This document shows positions 27,334 to 36,192 of a stretch of DNA of 57,408 nucleotides, piece by piece. The DNA lies in contig JAJYVD010000011.1 of the NCBI GenBank assembly GCA_021792185.1, positions 1 to 57,408 on the forward strand, read 5' to 3'. The stretch's first letter is position 1; the number at the start of each line of letters is the position of its first letter. Source of the stretch: Nitrospirota bacterium (GTDB lineage: Bacteria > Nitrospirota > Thermodesulfovibrionia > Thermodesulfovibrionales > Dissulfurispiraceae). The translations under genes were made by a program, and so were the position numbers. Below the pieces are notes generated by a model. It saw only the letters and a program-made list of their open reading frames with translations. It was not told the origin of the DNA and did no database searches.

Positions 27334-28545
27334 ATGGGCAACTACGACATTGTTATAATCGGCGCTGGAATCAGCGGGCTGAGCCTTGCCCATTACTGCG
27401 CGAGAGAAGGGCTTAAGGCATTCGTTATAGAAAAAAGCGAAAGAACAGGCGGCACCCTGCACTCTGAACGCTTTGAAGACATCGGTTTCTGGATAGAGAT
27501 GGGCGCCCATACCTGCTACAACTCTTACCGCAATTTGATAGGGATAATGGAAGACAGCGCGTTCCTCGACAAACTTATTCCCCGCGAAAAAGTCCCGTTC
27601 AAAATGCTCGTTGACCGCAAGATAAAATCTATCCCTTCGCAGCTTGATTTTCTGGAACTCCTGCTGTCAGTGCCGAATATTTTCAGCCTGAAAAAACAAG
27701 GGCAGAGCGTAAGGTCTTACTATTCAAAAATACTCGGAAATAAAAATTTCGATTGTGTGCTGTCCCCTGCGCTTAACGCGGTAATTTCTCAGGATGCGAG
27801 CGATTTCCCTGCTGACATGCTTTTTAAAAAGCGCCTCAGAAGAAAAGATATTATGAAAAAATTCACCCTTACTAACGGAGTTCAAACGATCACCGATTCC
27901 ATCTCGTCTCAAAAAACGATCGAGATAATAACAGGCAAAGAAGTCCTTTCAATCGAACATAACAGCGGCCTTTTCAAGACTGCCACAGACGGCGAAATAT
28001 ACGAATCAGAGAGTTTGGCTGTTGCCGCGCCAGCTTCTGTCGCAGCGCAGTTGCTCAGGGAAAGCTTTCCGGAACTATCAAAAAACCTTTCGCAGATCAA
28101 GGTCGAATCCGTGGAGTCTGTCGGCATTGCAATTAAAAAAGATCTGACGGCTTCGATACCGCCAGTGGCAGGAATTATCCCTTCATCTGACAGCTTTTAT
28201 TCCGTTGTATCAAGAGATACTGTTAAGCATGACTCGTATCGTGGGTTTACATTCCACTTCAGACCCGGTGTTCTAAATAACGATGCCAAGCTAAAACGGA
28301 TAGCAGAGGTGCTTGGGATTAAGACGTCGCAGATCGAGCATATGGCTGAGAAAGAAAACTTTGTGCCCTCTCTCAAAGTCGGGCACGAGAAATTGGTCGG
28401 TAAAATAGATCAATCCCTATCAACAAGCCGCCTCCTTTTGACAGGGAATTATTTTGACGGCATGGCAATAGAGGACTGCGTTACAAGGTCGCGCAACGAG
28501 TTTGTGAGATTAAAAAAGCTGAGCGGGTTATTGGAGGCCACATGA
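27334..28545 (+). CDS. hemY: protoporphyrinogen oxidase, HemY-type
   Basis: A 403-residue FAD-dependent oxidoreductase of the amine oxidase fold. The N terminus has the dinucleotide motif IVIIGAGISGLSLAHYCAREG and the C terminus the FAD-binding block LLLTGNYFDGMAIEDCV. Next to ferrochelatase, the role is oxidation of protoporphyrinogen IX to protoporphyrin IX. The protein is shorter than many HemY (about 450 aa), so another porphyrin oxidase function is not excluded. Its stop codon overlaps the ATG of the DUF4263 fragment. Confidence 0.88.
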   Translation: MGNYDIVIIGAGISGLSLAHYCAREGLKAFVIEKSERTGGTLHSERFEDIGFWIEMGAHTCYNSYRNLIGIMEDSAFLDKLIPREKVPFKMLVDRKIKSIPSQLDFLELLLSVPNIFSLKKQGQSVRSYYSKILGNKNFDCVLSPALNAVISQDASDFPADMLFKKRLRRKDIMKKFTLTNGVQTITDSISSQKTIEIITGKEVLSIEHNSGLFKTATDGEIYESESLAVAAPASVAAQLLRESFPELSKNLSQIKVESVESVGIAIKKDLTASIPPVAGIIPSSDSFYSVVSRDTVKHDSYRGFTFHFRPGVLNNDAKLKRIAEVLGIKTSQIEHMAEKENFVPSLKVGHEKLVGKIDQSLSTSRLLLTGNYFDGMAIEDCVTRSRNEFVRLKKLSGLLEAT

Positions 28546-29144
28546 AAAGAAGCCAATTTGATGAAGCCGTTCAAGCTTTTTGCGAGTTTGAGAAGAAGCA
28601 TTCCAAGAAGAAATATTTGGATTATTTAGAGCAAGCGACAAGTGAGAGCCAAATGCAACTCTTTTTTGAGAGCAACCCAATAGTCCTCCCAGGTCTCTTC
28701 GACCGTCATAATGGCCCCTATGAAGATATTGTAATATCAAAGCTTAGGCTGGCAGACGAATATGTAACAGATTTTGCGTTCATTTCTGTTGATTCGGGAA
28801 ATGCACAAATAACCTTAATAGAAATTGAGTCACCCAATATCAAGATTTTTAGAAACTCAGACGGCCAATTTAGCGCCCCCTTGAATAAAGCAATTCAGCA
28901 AATGCGTGATTGGACCTCTTGGCTCTCCACCAATGAAACCTTTACAAAGGATTTATTGAGAAAAATATACCATAGAAGCGTATTCAGATATCAACACGTT
29001 ATTTCAAAGGTAATCTTAGTAGCTGGCAGGAGAGAGCAAGTTACCCAAAACGTTCAAAGGGAGAAAAGAAGGAAAAATGGGACAGCAGGCTGTCCCATTT
29101 ATTTCAGTTGCCCGCAGTTAGGCTTCACGGCTCGACAATCTTAA
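28542..29144 (+). pseudogene. DUF4263 (Shedu-like nuclease domain), C-terminally truncated
   Basis: A frame of 200 codons. Residues 1 to about 165 fit the DUF4263 domain found in Shedu defence proteins: SQMQLFFESNPIVL, DEYVTDFAFISVDSG, ITLIEIESPNIKIF (the D and E-x-E positions of a PD-(D/E)XK-type site) and LNKAIQQMRDWTSWL. After VILVAGRREQVTQNVQREKRR the sequence turns into unrelated residues that run through a perfect hairpin (29075-29100) and into vapC. Loss of the expected C-terminal end suggests a remnant. The ATG overlaps the hemY stop, so it was spliced exactly onto the end of hemY. Confidence 0.7.
29075..29100. terminator. perfect hairpin between the DUF4263 remnant and vapC
   Basis: AAATGGGACAGC (29075-29086) and GCTGTCCCATTT (29089-29100) form a 12-bp perfect stem with a two-base loop, with A-rich sequence before and ATTTC after. 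It can serve as a bidirectional terminator for the two converging genes. Confidence 0.7.
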
Positions 29145-29559
29145 TCCCCTCTGCCATCGGCAGCCGCCTGAAATCCGCGCTGTTCAGCGTAAGCAGAGTT
29201 TCGGCTCCGGCTTTTACAGCACTCGCGCAGATAAGCGCGTCATATATTATTCCCCCTGAAAATCCATCGTCTTTCAGTTTCTTTATTACAGCCTTATAAT
29301 CAGCAGATGTCAAAGCGGTTATCTCCGCTATATTAAGAATGTCTTCCTGCATCAGACGCCATGCAATATCTGGAGTTATGCGGGGACTTACCGGCAGAGT
29401 CGTAAGAACTGCATAAAGTTCAGCGAGAGTATGCGAAGAGGCAATCAGGGAAAGCTCTCCTGATTTTGCCTTCTTGAGCCATTTGAAAGCGCGCGCATGC
29501 TCGGGATGCGGTTTTACGAGAGCAGCTACAAAGACGCTCGTATCAAAAAGAACTTTCAT
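29125..29559 (-). CDS. vapC: VapC-type PIN domain toxin
   Basis: A 144-residue PIN-domain ribonuclease toxin. The acidic active-site residues are in FDTSVF (residue 6), HTLAELYAVL (middle Glu), IYDALICASA (about 105) and LLTLNSADFRRLP near the end. It lies two bases after the AbrB-type antitoxin gene, giving a vapBC toxin-antitoxin pair whose toxin would cleave RNA, commonly tRNA or rRNA. Confidence 0.92.
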   Translation of the reverse strand: MKVLFDTSVFVAALVKPHPEHARAFKWLKKAKSGELSLIASSHTLAELYAVLTTLPVSPRITPDIAWRLMQEDILNIAEITALTSADYKAVIKKLKDDGFSGGIIYDALICASAVKAGAETLLTLNSADFRRLPMAEGIKIVEP

Positions 29560-29561
29560 TG

Positions 29562-29819
29562 CTATGCTCCTGCCGTGACTTTAGCATTCCGATCTTCGCG
29601 GACTTTACGCACCCATGATGCTATGTCACCGGAGGCTTCTCCATCAAAAACCAACAGCCCGTTCTCAACCAGCAAGGATGGCTTTACGGACACCTGCCTG
29701 ATAACAATCTCCTGATCCTGCTCTTGTATCTCGACCTGAGCGCCCGGCGCAAGGCCGAAACGCTTCCTCATCTCTTTCGGCACCACTATCCTGCCGAACC
29801 TGTCAATCGTTGTCTTCAT
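29562..29819 (-). CDS. vapB: AbrB/SpoVT-type antitoxin of the vapBC pair
   Basis: An 85-residue protein with an N-terminal swapped-hairpin AbrB DNA-binding domain (TIDRFGRIVVPKEMRKRFGLAPGAQVEI) and a C-terminal region likely to bind the toxin. I start at the ATG at 29819, preceded by AGGAGGTGATTGCC; a GTG at 29828 lies too close to the ribosome-binding site. Antitoxins of this type usually repress their own operon. No gene is seen between here and the nucleotidyltransferase remnant (29829-29991). Confidence 0.9.
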   Translation of the reverse strand: MKTTIDRFGRIVVPKEMRKRFGLAPGAQVEIQEQDQEIVIRQVSVKPSLLVENGLLVFDGEASGDIASWVRKVREDRNAKVTAGA

Positions 29820-29991
29820 GGCAATCACCTCCTATGCCATTATAACATGCCAAAAAATCGAAAAATACGATTTGACATTAAAAGCATGGAGGCATGGGCT
29901 GAAAAAGAGGCTTTACCTTGCCGCCTTAAAAAACAAAGATTGCTGCTTTCCCTTCCCAAATATTGCTAAATATGCTAATATCTTTTTCATA

Positions 29992-30392
29992 AAGACAGAT
30001 ATAGACATTATTGTAGACTTCGAACGCGGAAATCTCATGAAATTTGTCGAGGCTGCCAGGAAATTGAAATTAAAGCCGAAGGTTCCTGTAAAACTCGACG
30101 ATTTCATCGATGCGGAAAAAGACAATCGTGGATTGACGATAAGGGCATGATGGTATTCAGCCTTTTTGATCCGGAGAATCCTTTTTTTCTTCTTGATGTT
30201 TTCGTTGAAATGCCGTTTAATTTTAATGAGGCATATAACCAGAGGGAAAAGATGAAGTTTGAAGACACTGAAATCCCGATAGTTCCAATGAAGGAATTAA
30301 TAGCGATGAAAAAGAGGGCCGGCAGGCCGCAGGACAGGGCAGATGTTTTTTATCTCGAAAAAATCCTAAAGGAGTGGGAAAATGAAAAGTAG
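29992..30392 (+). pseudogene. nucleotidyltransferase (AbiEii/DUF6036-like) remnant, frameshifted
   Basis: Two frames together match one protein. The first (from 29992, KTDIDIIVDFERGNLMKFVE to DAEKDNR) covers the end of the nucleotidyltransferase active-site region; the second (WIDDKGMMVFSLFDPENPF to the stop at 30392) covers the rest, including IPIVPMKELIAMKKRAGRPQDRADV. The junction is near 30130, where one base seems lost between AAT CG and TGG ATT. The usual first 40-45 residues, with the GG motif, are missing. The gene is therefore broken, or the base is a sequencing error. The partner gene is 30382-30621. Confidence 0.75.
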
Positions 30393-30621
30393 CCAGCCTG
30401 CAAAACAGAAGGAACCTCTTTTATACTTCAAGACAAAAGAAGACATTCAGGCATATCGGAAGAAGTCTGTGATGTTAAAACTCCAATGGCTTGAGGCACA
30501 AATGGAATTTTTCCACAAGGTAATGCCTGAAAAGGCAAAAAGGATCAGGGAAGGGAGAGTTTTAGGCAATCAGCCTTTCATCATAATCTCAAGCAGCCTG
30601 TCCAGTTCGTCGAGCGAATAA
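30382..30621 (+). CDS. small hypothetical protein, partner of the nucleotidyltransferase remnant
   Basis: A 79-codon frame overlapping the end of the remnant by 11 bases, with GGAG upstream. The first 55 residues (KEPLLYFKTKEDIQAYRKKS, MLKLQWLEAQMEFFHKVMPEKAKRIREG) look genuine; the end reads as a Ser-rich stretch that is the antisense of the parB 3' end (overlap 52 bases). The original stop was probably lost when this segment came to lie against parB. Function unknown. Confidence 0.55.
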   Translation: MKSSQPAKQKEPLLYFKTKEDIQAYRKKSVMLKLQWLEAQMEFFHKVMPEKAKRIREGRVLGNQPFIIISSSLSSSSSE

Positions 30622-31397
30622 TACTCTATCTCTATTGTCCCTTGTTTGTCCTTGTGGTGTATTTTTACCTTTGTTCCGAGGGATTGGGTGAGCTTGTGTT
30701 CGAGGTCAGCCACCTCAGGCAGTTTTTCGGTTTTCTTTTTCTGTTTCGCCGGCTGGGACAGCCTCTTGCATAAAGCCTCGGCCTCTCTTACGCTCAGGCC
30801 TTTCTTAACTATCTCCTTAGCGGCGGCTATCTGTTTTTGCCTGTTTTCGATGGTCAGCAATGCCTTTGCATGACCCATGGATATGCTGTCGTTGTTGATA
30901 AGAGACTTTATCTCTTCCGGCAGTTTCAGGATTCTCAAATAATTCGCTATGGTCGCCCTGTCCTTTCCGACCCTTTGAGAAAGATTTTCCTGCGTAAGAT
31001 TAAATTCCTTTAGGAGCCTGTTGAATGCCTCGGCGGTTTCCACGGCATTCAATTCTTCGCGCTGGATGTTTTCTATAAGCGCTATCTCGACCGCATCCTG
31101 AGAGGAGACGTCTTTGATAAGCGCGGGGATTTTTTTGAGCCCCGCAAGCGTTGCGGCGCGCCATCTGCGCTCGCCCGCGATAAGCCTGAACGTGCCGTCC
31201 CCGACCCTCTGGACGATTACGGGCTGAAGTACACCCTTTTCTTTTATCGAAACCGAAAGCTCTTTTAATGCATCGTCTTTAAATATCTTTCTCGGCTGGT
31301 ATTCATTGCGAAGGATCTTTTCTATCCCGATATTAATTACTTCTTCGCCCTTTTCCGGGAGCAGGGCCTCAAGCCCTTTACCTAACGCTGCCTTCAT
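30570..31397 (-). CDS. parB: chromosome partitioning protein ParB
   Basis: A 275-residue CTP-dependent DNA clamp that loads at parS. It has the ParB N-terminal domain (INIGIEKILRNEYQPRKIF, GVLQPVIVQR, LIAGERRWRAATLAGL, ALIENIQREELNAVETAEAFNRLL), a helix-turn-helix (LSQRVGKDRATIANYLRILKLP) and a C-terminal dimerisation domain. It overlaps parA by 20 bases. I saw no TGTTTCACGTGAAACA-type parS site near it. Confidence 0.96.
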   Translation of the reverse strand: MKAALGKGLEALLPEKGEEVINIGIEKILRNEYQPRKIFKDDALKELSVSIKEKGVLQPVIVQRVGDGTFRLIAGERRWRAATLAGLKKIPALIKDVSSQDAVEIALIENIQREELNAVETAEAFNRLLKEFNLTQENLSQRVGKDRATIANYLRILKLPEEIKSLINNDSISMGHAKALLTIENRQKQIAAAKEIVKKGLSVREAEALCKRLSQPAKQKKKTEKLPEVADLEHKLTQSLGTKVKIHHKDKQGTIEIEYYSLDELDRLLEIMMKG

Positions 31398-32148
31398 TCA
31401 ACATCTCCTTTGCTAAGGATAAATAGCTCTGTGCGCCCTTTGAGCGGGCATCGTAGAGGATTGCGGGCTTGCCGTGGCTCGGGGCCTCTCCGAGAGTAAC
31501 GTTTCTCGGGATAAGGGTGCGATAGACCTTTTCCCTGAAGAATTTCCTTACCTCTTCCGCAACCTGATGCGCCAATGTATTTCTGGGGTCGAACATCGTA
31601 AGGAGTATCCCCTCTATGTCCAATGAGGGGTTAAAAGAGCCCCGCACGAGCTTAAGGGTCCTCGATAAAAGTCCGAGACCTTCGAGGGAGTAATACTCGC
31701 ATTGCACAGGAACAATAACGGAATCCGCGGCGACAAGGCCGTTTAAAGTAAGCAGTCCGAGGGACGGCGGGCAGTCGATGAATATATACCGGTACCTGTC
31801 TTTAACCTTTGCGATCTCATTTATCAGTATATGCTCCCTCCCATCTTTCTGGACAAGCTCCACCTCAACGCCGAGCAGGTCTATGTTTGAAGGCACTATA
31901 TGGAGGTGCGGCACGGCCGTCTCTATAATTACCTCTTCGAGCGGCAATCTTCCGGTATAAATATCATAGAGGCTTTTCTGCAGTTCATCCCTGTTTATGC
32001 CGAGGCCGCTCGTTAGATTGCCCTGAGGGTCGGTGTCTATGACGAGAATGTCTTTTTCCGCGAGGGCGAGGGATGCCGCAAGGTTAACGGTTGTTGTTGT
32101 CTTTCCCACCCCGCCTTTCTGGTTGGCTATAACGATAGTCTTTCCCAT
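31378..32148 (-). CDS. parA: chromosome partitioning ATPase ParA (Soj)
   Basis: A 256-residue Walker-type ATPase. It has the deviant Walker A KGGVGKTTTTVNLAAS, the Walker A' region LVIDTDPQGNLTSGLG, and FIDCPPSLGLLTLN. It lacks the extra N-terminal DNA-binding domain of plasmid ParA, so it is the chromosomal Soj type. Together with ParB it moves replicated origins. In many genomes parAB sits close to oriC, but none of the usual origin markers are in this window. Confidence 0.96.
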   Translation of the reverse strand: MGKTIVIANQKGGVGKTTTTVNLAASLALAEKDILVIDTDPQGNLTSGLGINRDELQKSLYDIYTGRLPLEEVIIETAVPHLHIVPSNIDLLGVEVELVQKDGREHILINEIAKVKDRYRYIFIDCPPSLGLLTLNGLVAADSVIVPVQCEYYSLEGLGLLSRTLKLVRGSFNPSLDIEGILLTMFDPRNTLAHQVAEEVRKFFREKVYRTLIPRNVTLGEAPSHGKPAILYDARSKGAQSYLSLAKEMLNEGSVR

Positions 32149-32181
32149 GAATAGATTATTTTATCATTTTCGGCTCTATTT

Positions 32182-33951
32182 TCACCGGATATTTTTCATG
32201 AACTCTATCCATATGGGCAGCGCCGACTTTGCGCCCGCTTCTTTAGGCCCTATGGGCTTGTGGTTGTCCCTGCCTACCCAGACGCCTACGACCAGCCTGT
32301 CGTCAAAGCCTATGAACCATGCGTCCGAGAAATCGTTCGTCGTTCCGGTCTTGCCGTAAACAGGCCTCTTAATCTCTTTTGCCTTTGTAGCGGTTCCCGC
32401 CTCCACTACCGCCCTCAGCAGGACTTTCATCTTATCGACTATATCAGGTTCGAACGCCATGTCCGAAGAAACTAATGCCTCTTCGAGGGGGACGCCGTCC
32501 TTGCTTATTATCCGCTCATAAGTGGTCGGATATATCCTGTTTCCCGTTGCGAAAGCGGCATAGGCAGAGGTCAGTTCGAGGAGGGTAACGTCGGACGCGC
32601 CGAGGGCAATGGGGAGGTAAGGCTGGAGCACGGTTTTAATGCCGCATTTTTTTGCGGTCTCTATAACGTTATGAATTCCCACATCATGGGCCAGCCTGAC
32701 AGTCGCGGAATTCAATGAGAGGGCTAAGGCTGTTTTCATCGGGATATATCCTCGATATTCGCCGTCGTAATTTTTGGGAGACCATGTGGTGTTAGGTTTT
32801 CCTCCAGGAAATGTTACGGGTTCGTCGAGGACTTCATCCGTTTCGGACATGCCGTCTTCGAGCGCGGCCGCATAAACGAACGGCTTGAACGCGGAGCCGG
32901 GCTGCCGCAATGCCATAGTTGCCCTGTTGAACTGGGTTTCCCAAAAATCATTGCCTCCAACAAGGGCCTTAATATGACCGTTTCTCAAGTCGATCGCTAT
33001 AAGGGCTGCCTGAACTCCTTTACGCACCCGTTTTTCTATAACGGCGATTCCGTTGGCAACAGCCGTTTCCGCTATTTTTTGCATTTCATAGTCGACAGTG
33101 GAGTAAACCTTAATGCCGGAAATGTATATCGCGTTTCCGTATTTAGCCTCGAGGCCTTGCCTCAGCAATTCAACGAAATAAGGCGCCTCGTATTTTCTGT
33201 AATTGGGCTTGGCCGGCAAAGGCTCTGCATTTGCCCTCTCGTACTCATCCCGCGATATTAATCTGCTTTCAAGCATCTTTGTCAGCACTATCTGCCTTCT
33301 CGTCAGGGCCTTGCCCGGGTTTCTAAAAGGAGAATAAAGCGTAGGGGCCTTTTGAAGCCCTGCGAGCAGGGCGGCTTCTCCGAGGGACAGATCTCTTATC
33401 GGCTTGTCGAAATATGTCTGGGCTGCCGCCTCGATGCCGTAAGCCCTTGTGCCGAAATACGCCTGATTAAGATACATTCCAAGTATCTCGTCTTTTGTAT
33501 ATTTTTTTTCTATCTGGACGGAAATCATCGCTTCCCTGACCTTTCGCGACAGGCTTTTTTCGGGCTTTAGAAAGAGCATCTTGGCGAGCTGTTGGGTAAT
33601 GGTGCTTCCGCCTTCCACTATGCTCTGCGCTATAAGGTCTTTATACAGCGCTCTCAGTATGCCGATGATATCGACGCCGGGATGAGAATAAAACCTCTGG
33701 TCTTCGACCGCGATGAATGCCTTTTTTATGCGCTCCGGTATCTGATAGTGGGGAATAAAGTTCCTTCTTTCCTGATAGAATTCGGCCAACACCTTTCCGT
33801 CTGAGGAATACACGAAAGAGGACTGCATGGGGGTATAGCCTTCGAGGGATTTTATTTCCGGGAGGCTGGAGAGGTTCCACGCGATAAATCCGCCCAGTGC
33901 GCCGATGACGACGGAGATAACGGTAATCAGCAAAAGCTTTAACCAATGCAT
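32182..33951 (-). CDS. class A penicillin-binding protein 1A (bifunctional)
   Basis: A 589-residue peptidoglycan synthase. N-terminal anchor (about 5-28); glycosyltransferase domain with VEDQRFYSHPGVD (catalytic Glu), GGSTITQQLAK and RKVREAMISVQIE; transpeptidase domain with RQPGSAFKPFVYA (SxxK), SLNSAT (SxN) and YGKTGTTNDFSDAWFIG (KTG). It is short for PBP1A because it lacks the OB insert and C-terminal tail. It follows parAB on the same strand and is divergent from moaC. Confidence 0.95.
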   Translation of the reverse strand: MHWLKLLLITVISVVIGALGGFIAWNLSSLPEIKSLEGYTPMQSSFVYSSDGKVLAEFYQERRNFIPHYQIPERIKKAFIAVEDQRFYSHPGVDIIGILRALYKDLIAQSIVEGGSTITQQLAKMLFLKPEKSLSRKVREAMISVQIEKKYTKDEILGMYLNQAYFGTRAYGIEAAAQTYFDKPIRDLSLGEAALLAGLQKAPTLYSPFRNPGKALTRRQIVLTKMLESRLISRDEYERANAEPLPAKPNYRKYEAPYFVELLRQGLEAKYGNAIYISGIKVYSTVDYEMQKIAETAVANGIAVIEKRVRKGVQAALIAIDLRNGHIKALVGGNDFWETQFNRATMALRQPGSAFKPFVYAAALEDGMSETDEVLDEPVTFPGGKPNTTWSPKNYDGEYRGYIPMKTALALSLNSATVRLAHDVGIHNVIETAKKCGIKTVLQPYLPIALGASDVTLLELTSAYAAFATGNRIYPTTYERIISKDGVPLEEALVSSDMAFEPDIVDKMKVLLRAVVEAGTATKAKEIKRPVYGKTGTTNDFSDAWFIGFDDRLVVGVWVGRDNHKPIGPKEAGAKSALPIWIEFMKNIR

Positions 33952-34014
33952 AGTAATATTATACCTAAGTTAACCGATTCTTATGTTATCATAAGGCCAT
34001 CTCCGTAATGACAC

Positions 34015-34047
34015 ATAGCGCAAATCCGCAAAGCGGACCTGCGCTAT
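34015..34047. repeat. perfect two-step palindrome upstream of copy B
   Basis: ATAGCGCA (34015-34022) pairs with TGCGCTAT (34040-34047), and inside TCCGC pairs with GCGGA around an AAA loop. The hairpin lies between the divergent PBP1A and moaC genes, 37 bases before repeat copy B. It may be a small REP-like palindrome or a terminator; no T-run follows. Confidence 0.6.
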
Positions 34048-34083
34048 ATCTCGTCATATCGGTTGTCTCAAGGATTGCTTAAG

Positions 34084-34213
34084 GACGGAAGGCAAAGTAT
34101 TGGAGCGACTTCGGCAGCCCACGCGTAGCATGGATGTTTAAGCGGGCTGGCGTAGCTTCGGAGAAAGGCGGGATGTCTTTCGAGAATGAAGCGGAAATGG
34201 TTTGGCTTCCGTC
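34084..34213 (+). repeat. dispersed structured repeat, copy B (reference copy)
   Basis: The family consensus, read in this direction, is: paired end; GTATTGGAGCGACTTCGG; a central hairpin CAGCCC ... GGATGTTTAAGC-GGGCTG; GCGTAGCTTCGGA; a second hairpin GAAAGGC-NGGAT-GCCTTTC; CGAGAATGAAGCGGAAATG; paired end. In copy B the ends are GACGGAAG (34084-34091) and CTTCCGTC (34206-34213); the central hairpin arms are at 34115-34120 and 34144-34149; the second hairpin is GAAAGGC-GGGAT-GTCTTTC (34163-34181) with one G-T pair. It lies in the 293-base gap between PBP1A and moaC. Confidence 0.88.
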
Positions 34214-34244
34214 AGAACAAAGATATGTACGTTAGGAGGGTATT

Positions 34245-34730
34245 GTGGGCAAGCTCACGCACTTTGACGAAGAAGGCAAGGCCAGAATGGTGGACGTATC
34301 CGAAAAACTCCCTACGCAGAGGGAGGCGATAACCGTGGGCTCCGTCTATATGAAGCCGGAAACCATAAGGCTTATAAAGGACAGACGGATTTCAAAGGGA
34401 GACGTGTTCGGGGTTGCGAGGGTTGCGGGTATTATGGCCGCAAAAAGGACGCCTGATCTGATTCCCATGTGCCATCCGCTGAATATAACATCCGTGAATG
34501 TCGATTTTGATGTCGATGAAAAGGAAAGCAAGGTCGATATAAAAACAACGGTGCGGATCGTAGGACAGACAGGGGTCGAAATGGAGGCATTGACAGCAAC
34601 TTCCGTTGCCGCGTTGACAATCTATGATATGTGCAAGGCCGTGGATAAAGAGATGGTGATTTCCGGGATAATGCTCATGGAAAAACGCGGCGGCAAGAGC
34701 GGGGAATTTAAAAGAACCTCTCAACAGTGA
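34245..34730 (+). CDS. moaC: cyclic pyranopterin monophosphate synthase
   Basis: Molybdenum cofactor synthesis, converting 3',8-cyclo-7,8-dihydro-GTP to cyclic pyranopterin monophosphate. The 161-residue protein has [58 protein letters not shown] and [11 protein letters not shown]. The start is a GTG with TTAGGAGGG 6-14 bases upstream. No other moa genes are in the window. It overlaps the convergent AMMECR1 gene by 23 bases. Confidence 0.96.
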   Translation: MGKLTHFDEEGKARMVDVSEKLPTQREAITVGSVYMKPETIRLIKDRRISKGDVFGVARVAGIMAAKRTPDLIPMCHPLNITSVNVDFDVDEKESKVDIKTTVRIVGQTGVEMEALTATSVAALTIYDMCKAVDKEMVISGIMLMEKRGGKSGEFKRTSQQ

Positions 34731-35223
34731 ATCTGTATATCTCTATATCCCTGTCATCGGGAGCTATGCCTGCCTTCATCTTGGTGATATGTAACTGTTC
34801 CTCAACCGTATTCACGCCTTCAAGATCGGGCAATAATAATCCTTTTAAAAATCCTTTTACGACTATTATGCCGTATTTCTTGGGGTCTAAAGCGGAAATA
34901 TCTTCGACCTTTTCGGGTTCGGATAATACGTCTACGGAATATTCTAACTCGCGCAATTCATTTTCCGCAACTTTGGGGAATCGGGGGTCTTCCATCGCCG
35001 CGGAGATCGCGTTTTTTACGATCTCTTTATAAATATTTTCCTCGCACGGAACAAATGTGCCTATACATCCCCTGAGTTCGCCGTGTTTTTTCAGGGATAT
35101 AAAGACACCCGCCTTTTTTTGCATTTCAGGGGCGAGTTTTTCCGGAGGAGGGATAATTTTTTTCTTCTTTACATATCCCTCGACAACTTTCTTTGCAAGT
35201 TCTGCATAAGGATGCATTTTCAC
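34708..35223 (-). CDS. AMMECR1 domain protein
   Basis: A 171-residue protein of the AMMECR1 family: [19 protein letters not shown] is the hallmark block, followed by [30 protein letters not shown] and [17 protein letters not shown]. In many anaerobes the domain goes with a Memo-like protein and a radical SAM protein (AmmeMemoRadiSam), but neither partner is adjacent here. It overlaps the polyprenyl synthase gene by 4 bases. Biochemical role unknown. Confidence 0.92.
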   Translation of the reverse strand: MKMHPYAELAKKVVEGYVKKKKIIPPPEKLAPEMQKKAGVFISLKKHGELRGCIGTFVPCEENIYKEIVKNAISAAMEDPRFPKVAENELRELEYSVDVLSEPEKVEDISALDPKKYGIIVVKGFLKGLLLPDLEGVNTVEEQLHITKMKAGIAPDDRDIEIYRFTVERFF

Positions 35224-36185
35224 TTTTCTCTTTGCATGGCGTATTCGGCCATCGCAAAGAGGCTCTCCTTTTCCCTCGAATCGGGAAATACCGACAGCTC
35301 CGATTTCGCATCTTCCACAAGGGTGTTGGCCGCCCTTAAGGACTCTTCTACGGCGTTGTATTTTGAAAATAACTCCAGTATCCTGTTCAGTCCGGCGCCC
35401 TCGCCCTTTATTATTTCTTTTATTTCATCCCGTTCCGGTTGAGATGCGTTTCTCAGCAGATATATCAACGGCATTGTAATCTTGCCTTCATTAAGGTCTT
35501 TTCCGAGCCTTTTGCCCAGATCGTTTTGCTCCGCCACATAGTCGAGTATATCGTCCGCAAGCTGAAATGCAATGCCTGTCTTCAAGCCGAATCGCGAAAG
35601 CGCATTCTCTTTCTCATCCGATAGATTGGAGAGTATTCCGCCTATCCTGCACGCCGCCGCTACGAGCACGCCCGTCTTTGCAGATGCTATTTCAAAATAT
35701 TCTTCTTCGGTTATATCCGGGTCGCCGATCTTATTGAGTTGGAGGATTTCCCCCTCGGTCATCTTTGTCGTGGCCTCGGATAACGCCTCCATAATTTTCT
35801 GGCTTTTCTGGCTGACGGCCAATTTAAGCGCATTGGAATACAAAAAATCTCCGACCAGTATTACCACCTGATTTCCCCACAGGGAATGCGCTGCCGGCCG
35901 TCCCCTTCTCGTGTCCGCGCCGTCTATTACGTCATCGTGCAGCAGCGAGGCCGTATGTATAGCCTCTATGATCGCGGCGAGGAGATTGCGGTTTGCCCCT
36001 TTATAACCGCAGAGGTCGGCTGCGAGCAAAAGGAATAAAGGCCTTATTCTTTTTCCGCCGCTGTTCAGGAGGTGTTTCCCGACCATAGGTATTAAAAAGA
36101 TATTGCTCTTGAAAATTTCGAGCAATTCCAGGTCAACGGCTTTCAGGTCTTCGGAATATTGTGAAAAAATATCGTCTATTTTCAT
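35220..36185 (-). CDS. long-chain polyprenyl diphosphate synthase
   Basis: A 321-residue trans-prenyltransferase. First aspartate-rich motif [19 protein letters not shown], second [10 protein letters not shown], and an N-terminal [18 protein letters not shown] block. It resembles octaprenyl/heptaprenyl synthases supplying the quinone side chain. Product length cannot be read with confidence; the residues before the first motif (AIHTASL) are small, which fits a long-chain product. It overlaps the AMMECR1 gene and follows mtnA by 7 bases. Confidence 0.93.
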   Translation of the reverse strand: MKIDDIFSQYSEDLKAVDLELLEIFKSNIFLIPMVGKHLLNSGGKRIRPLFLLLAADLCGYKGANRNLLAAIIEAIHTASLLHDDVIDGADTRRGRPAAHSLWGNQVVILVGDFLYSNALKLAVSQKSQKIMEALSEATTKMTEGEILQLNKIGDPDITEEEYFEIASAKTGVLVAAACRIGGILSNLSDEKENALSRFGLKTGIAFQLADDILDYVAEQNDLGKRLGKDLNEGKITMPLIYLLRNASQPERDEIKEIIKGEGAGLNRILELFSKYNAVEESLRAANTLVEDAKSELSVFPDSREKESLFAMAEYAMQREK

Positions 36186-36192
36186 AGTTGGC

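Noticed and set aside
29046-29122. Possible third attC site after the DUF4263 remnant, ending GTTAGGC at 29116-29122
   Set aside because: The R' box fits, but no RYYYAAC box is present at the other end (the nearest is CCAAAAC) and the arms do not pair beyond a few bases.
30570-32148. parS site near parAB
   Set aside because: No sequence resembling TGTTTCACGTGAAACA was seen by eye in or around the operon.
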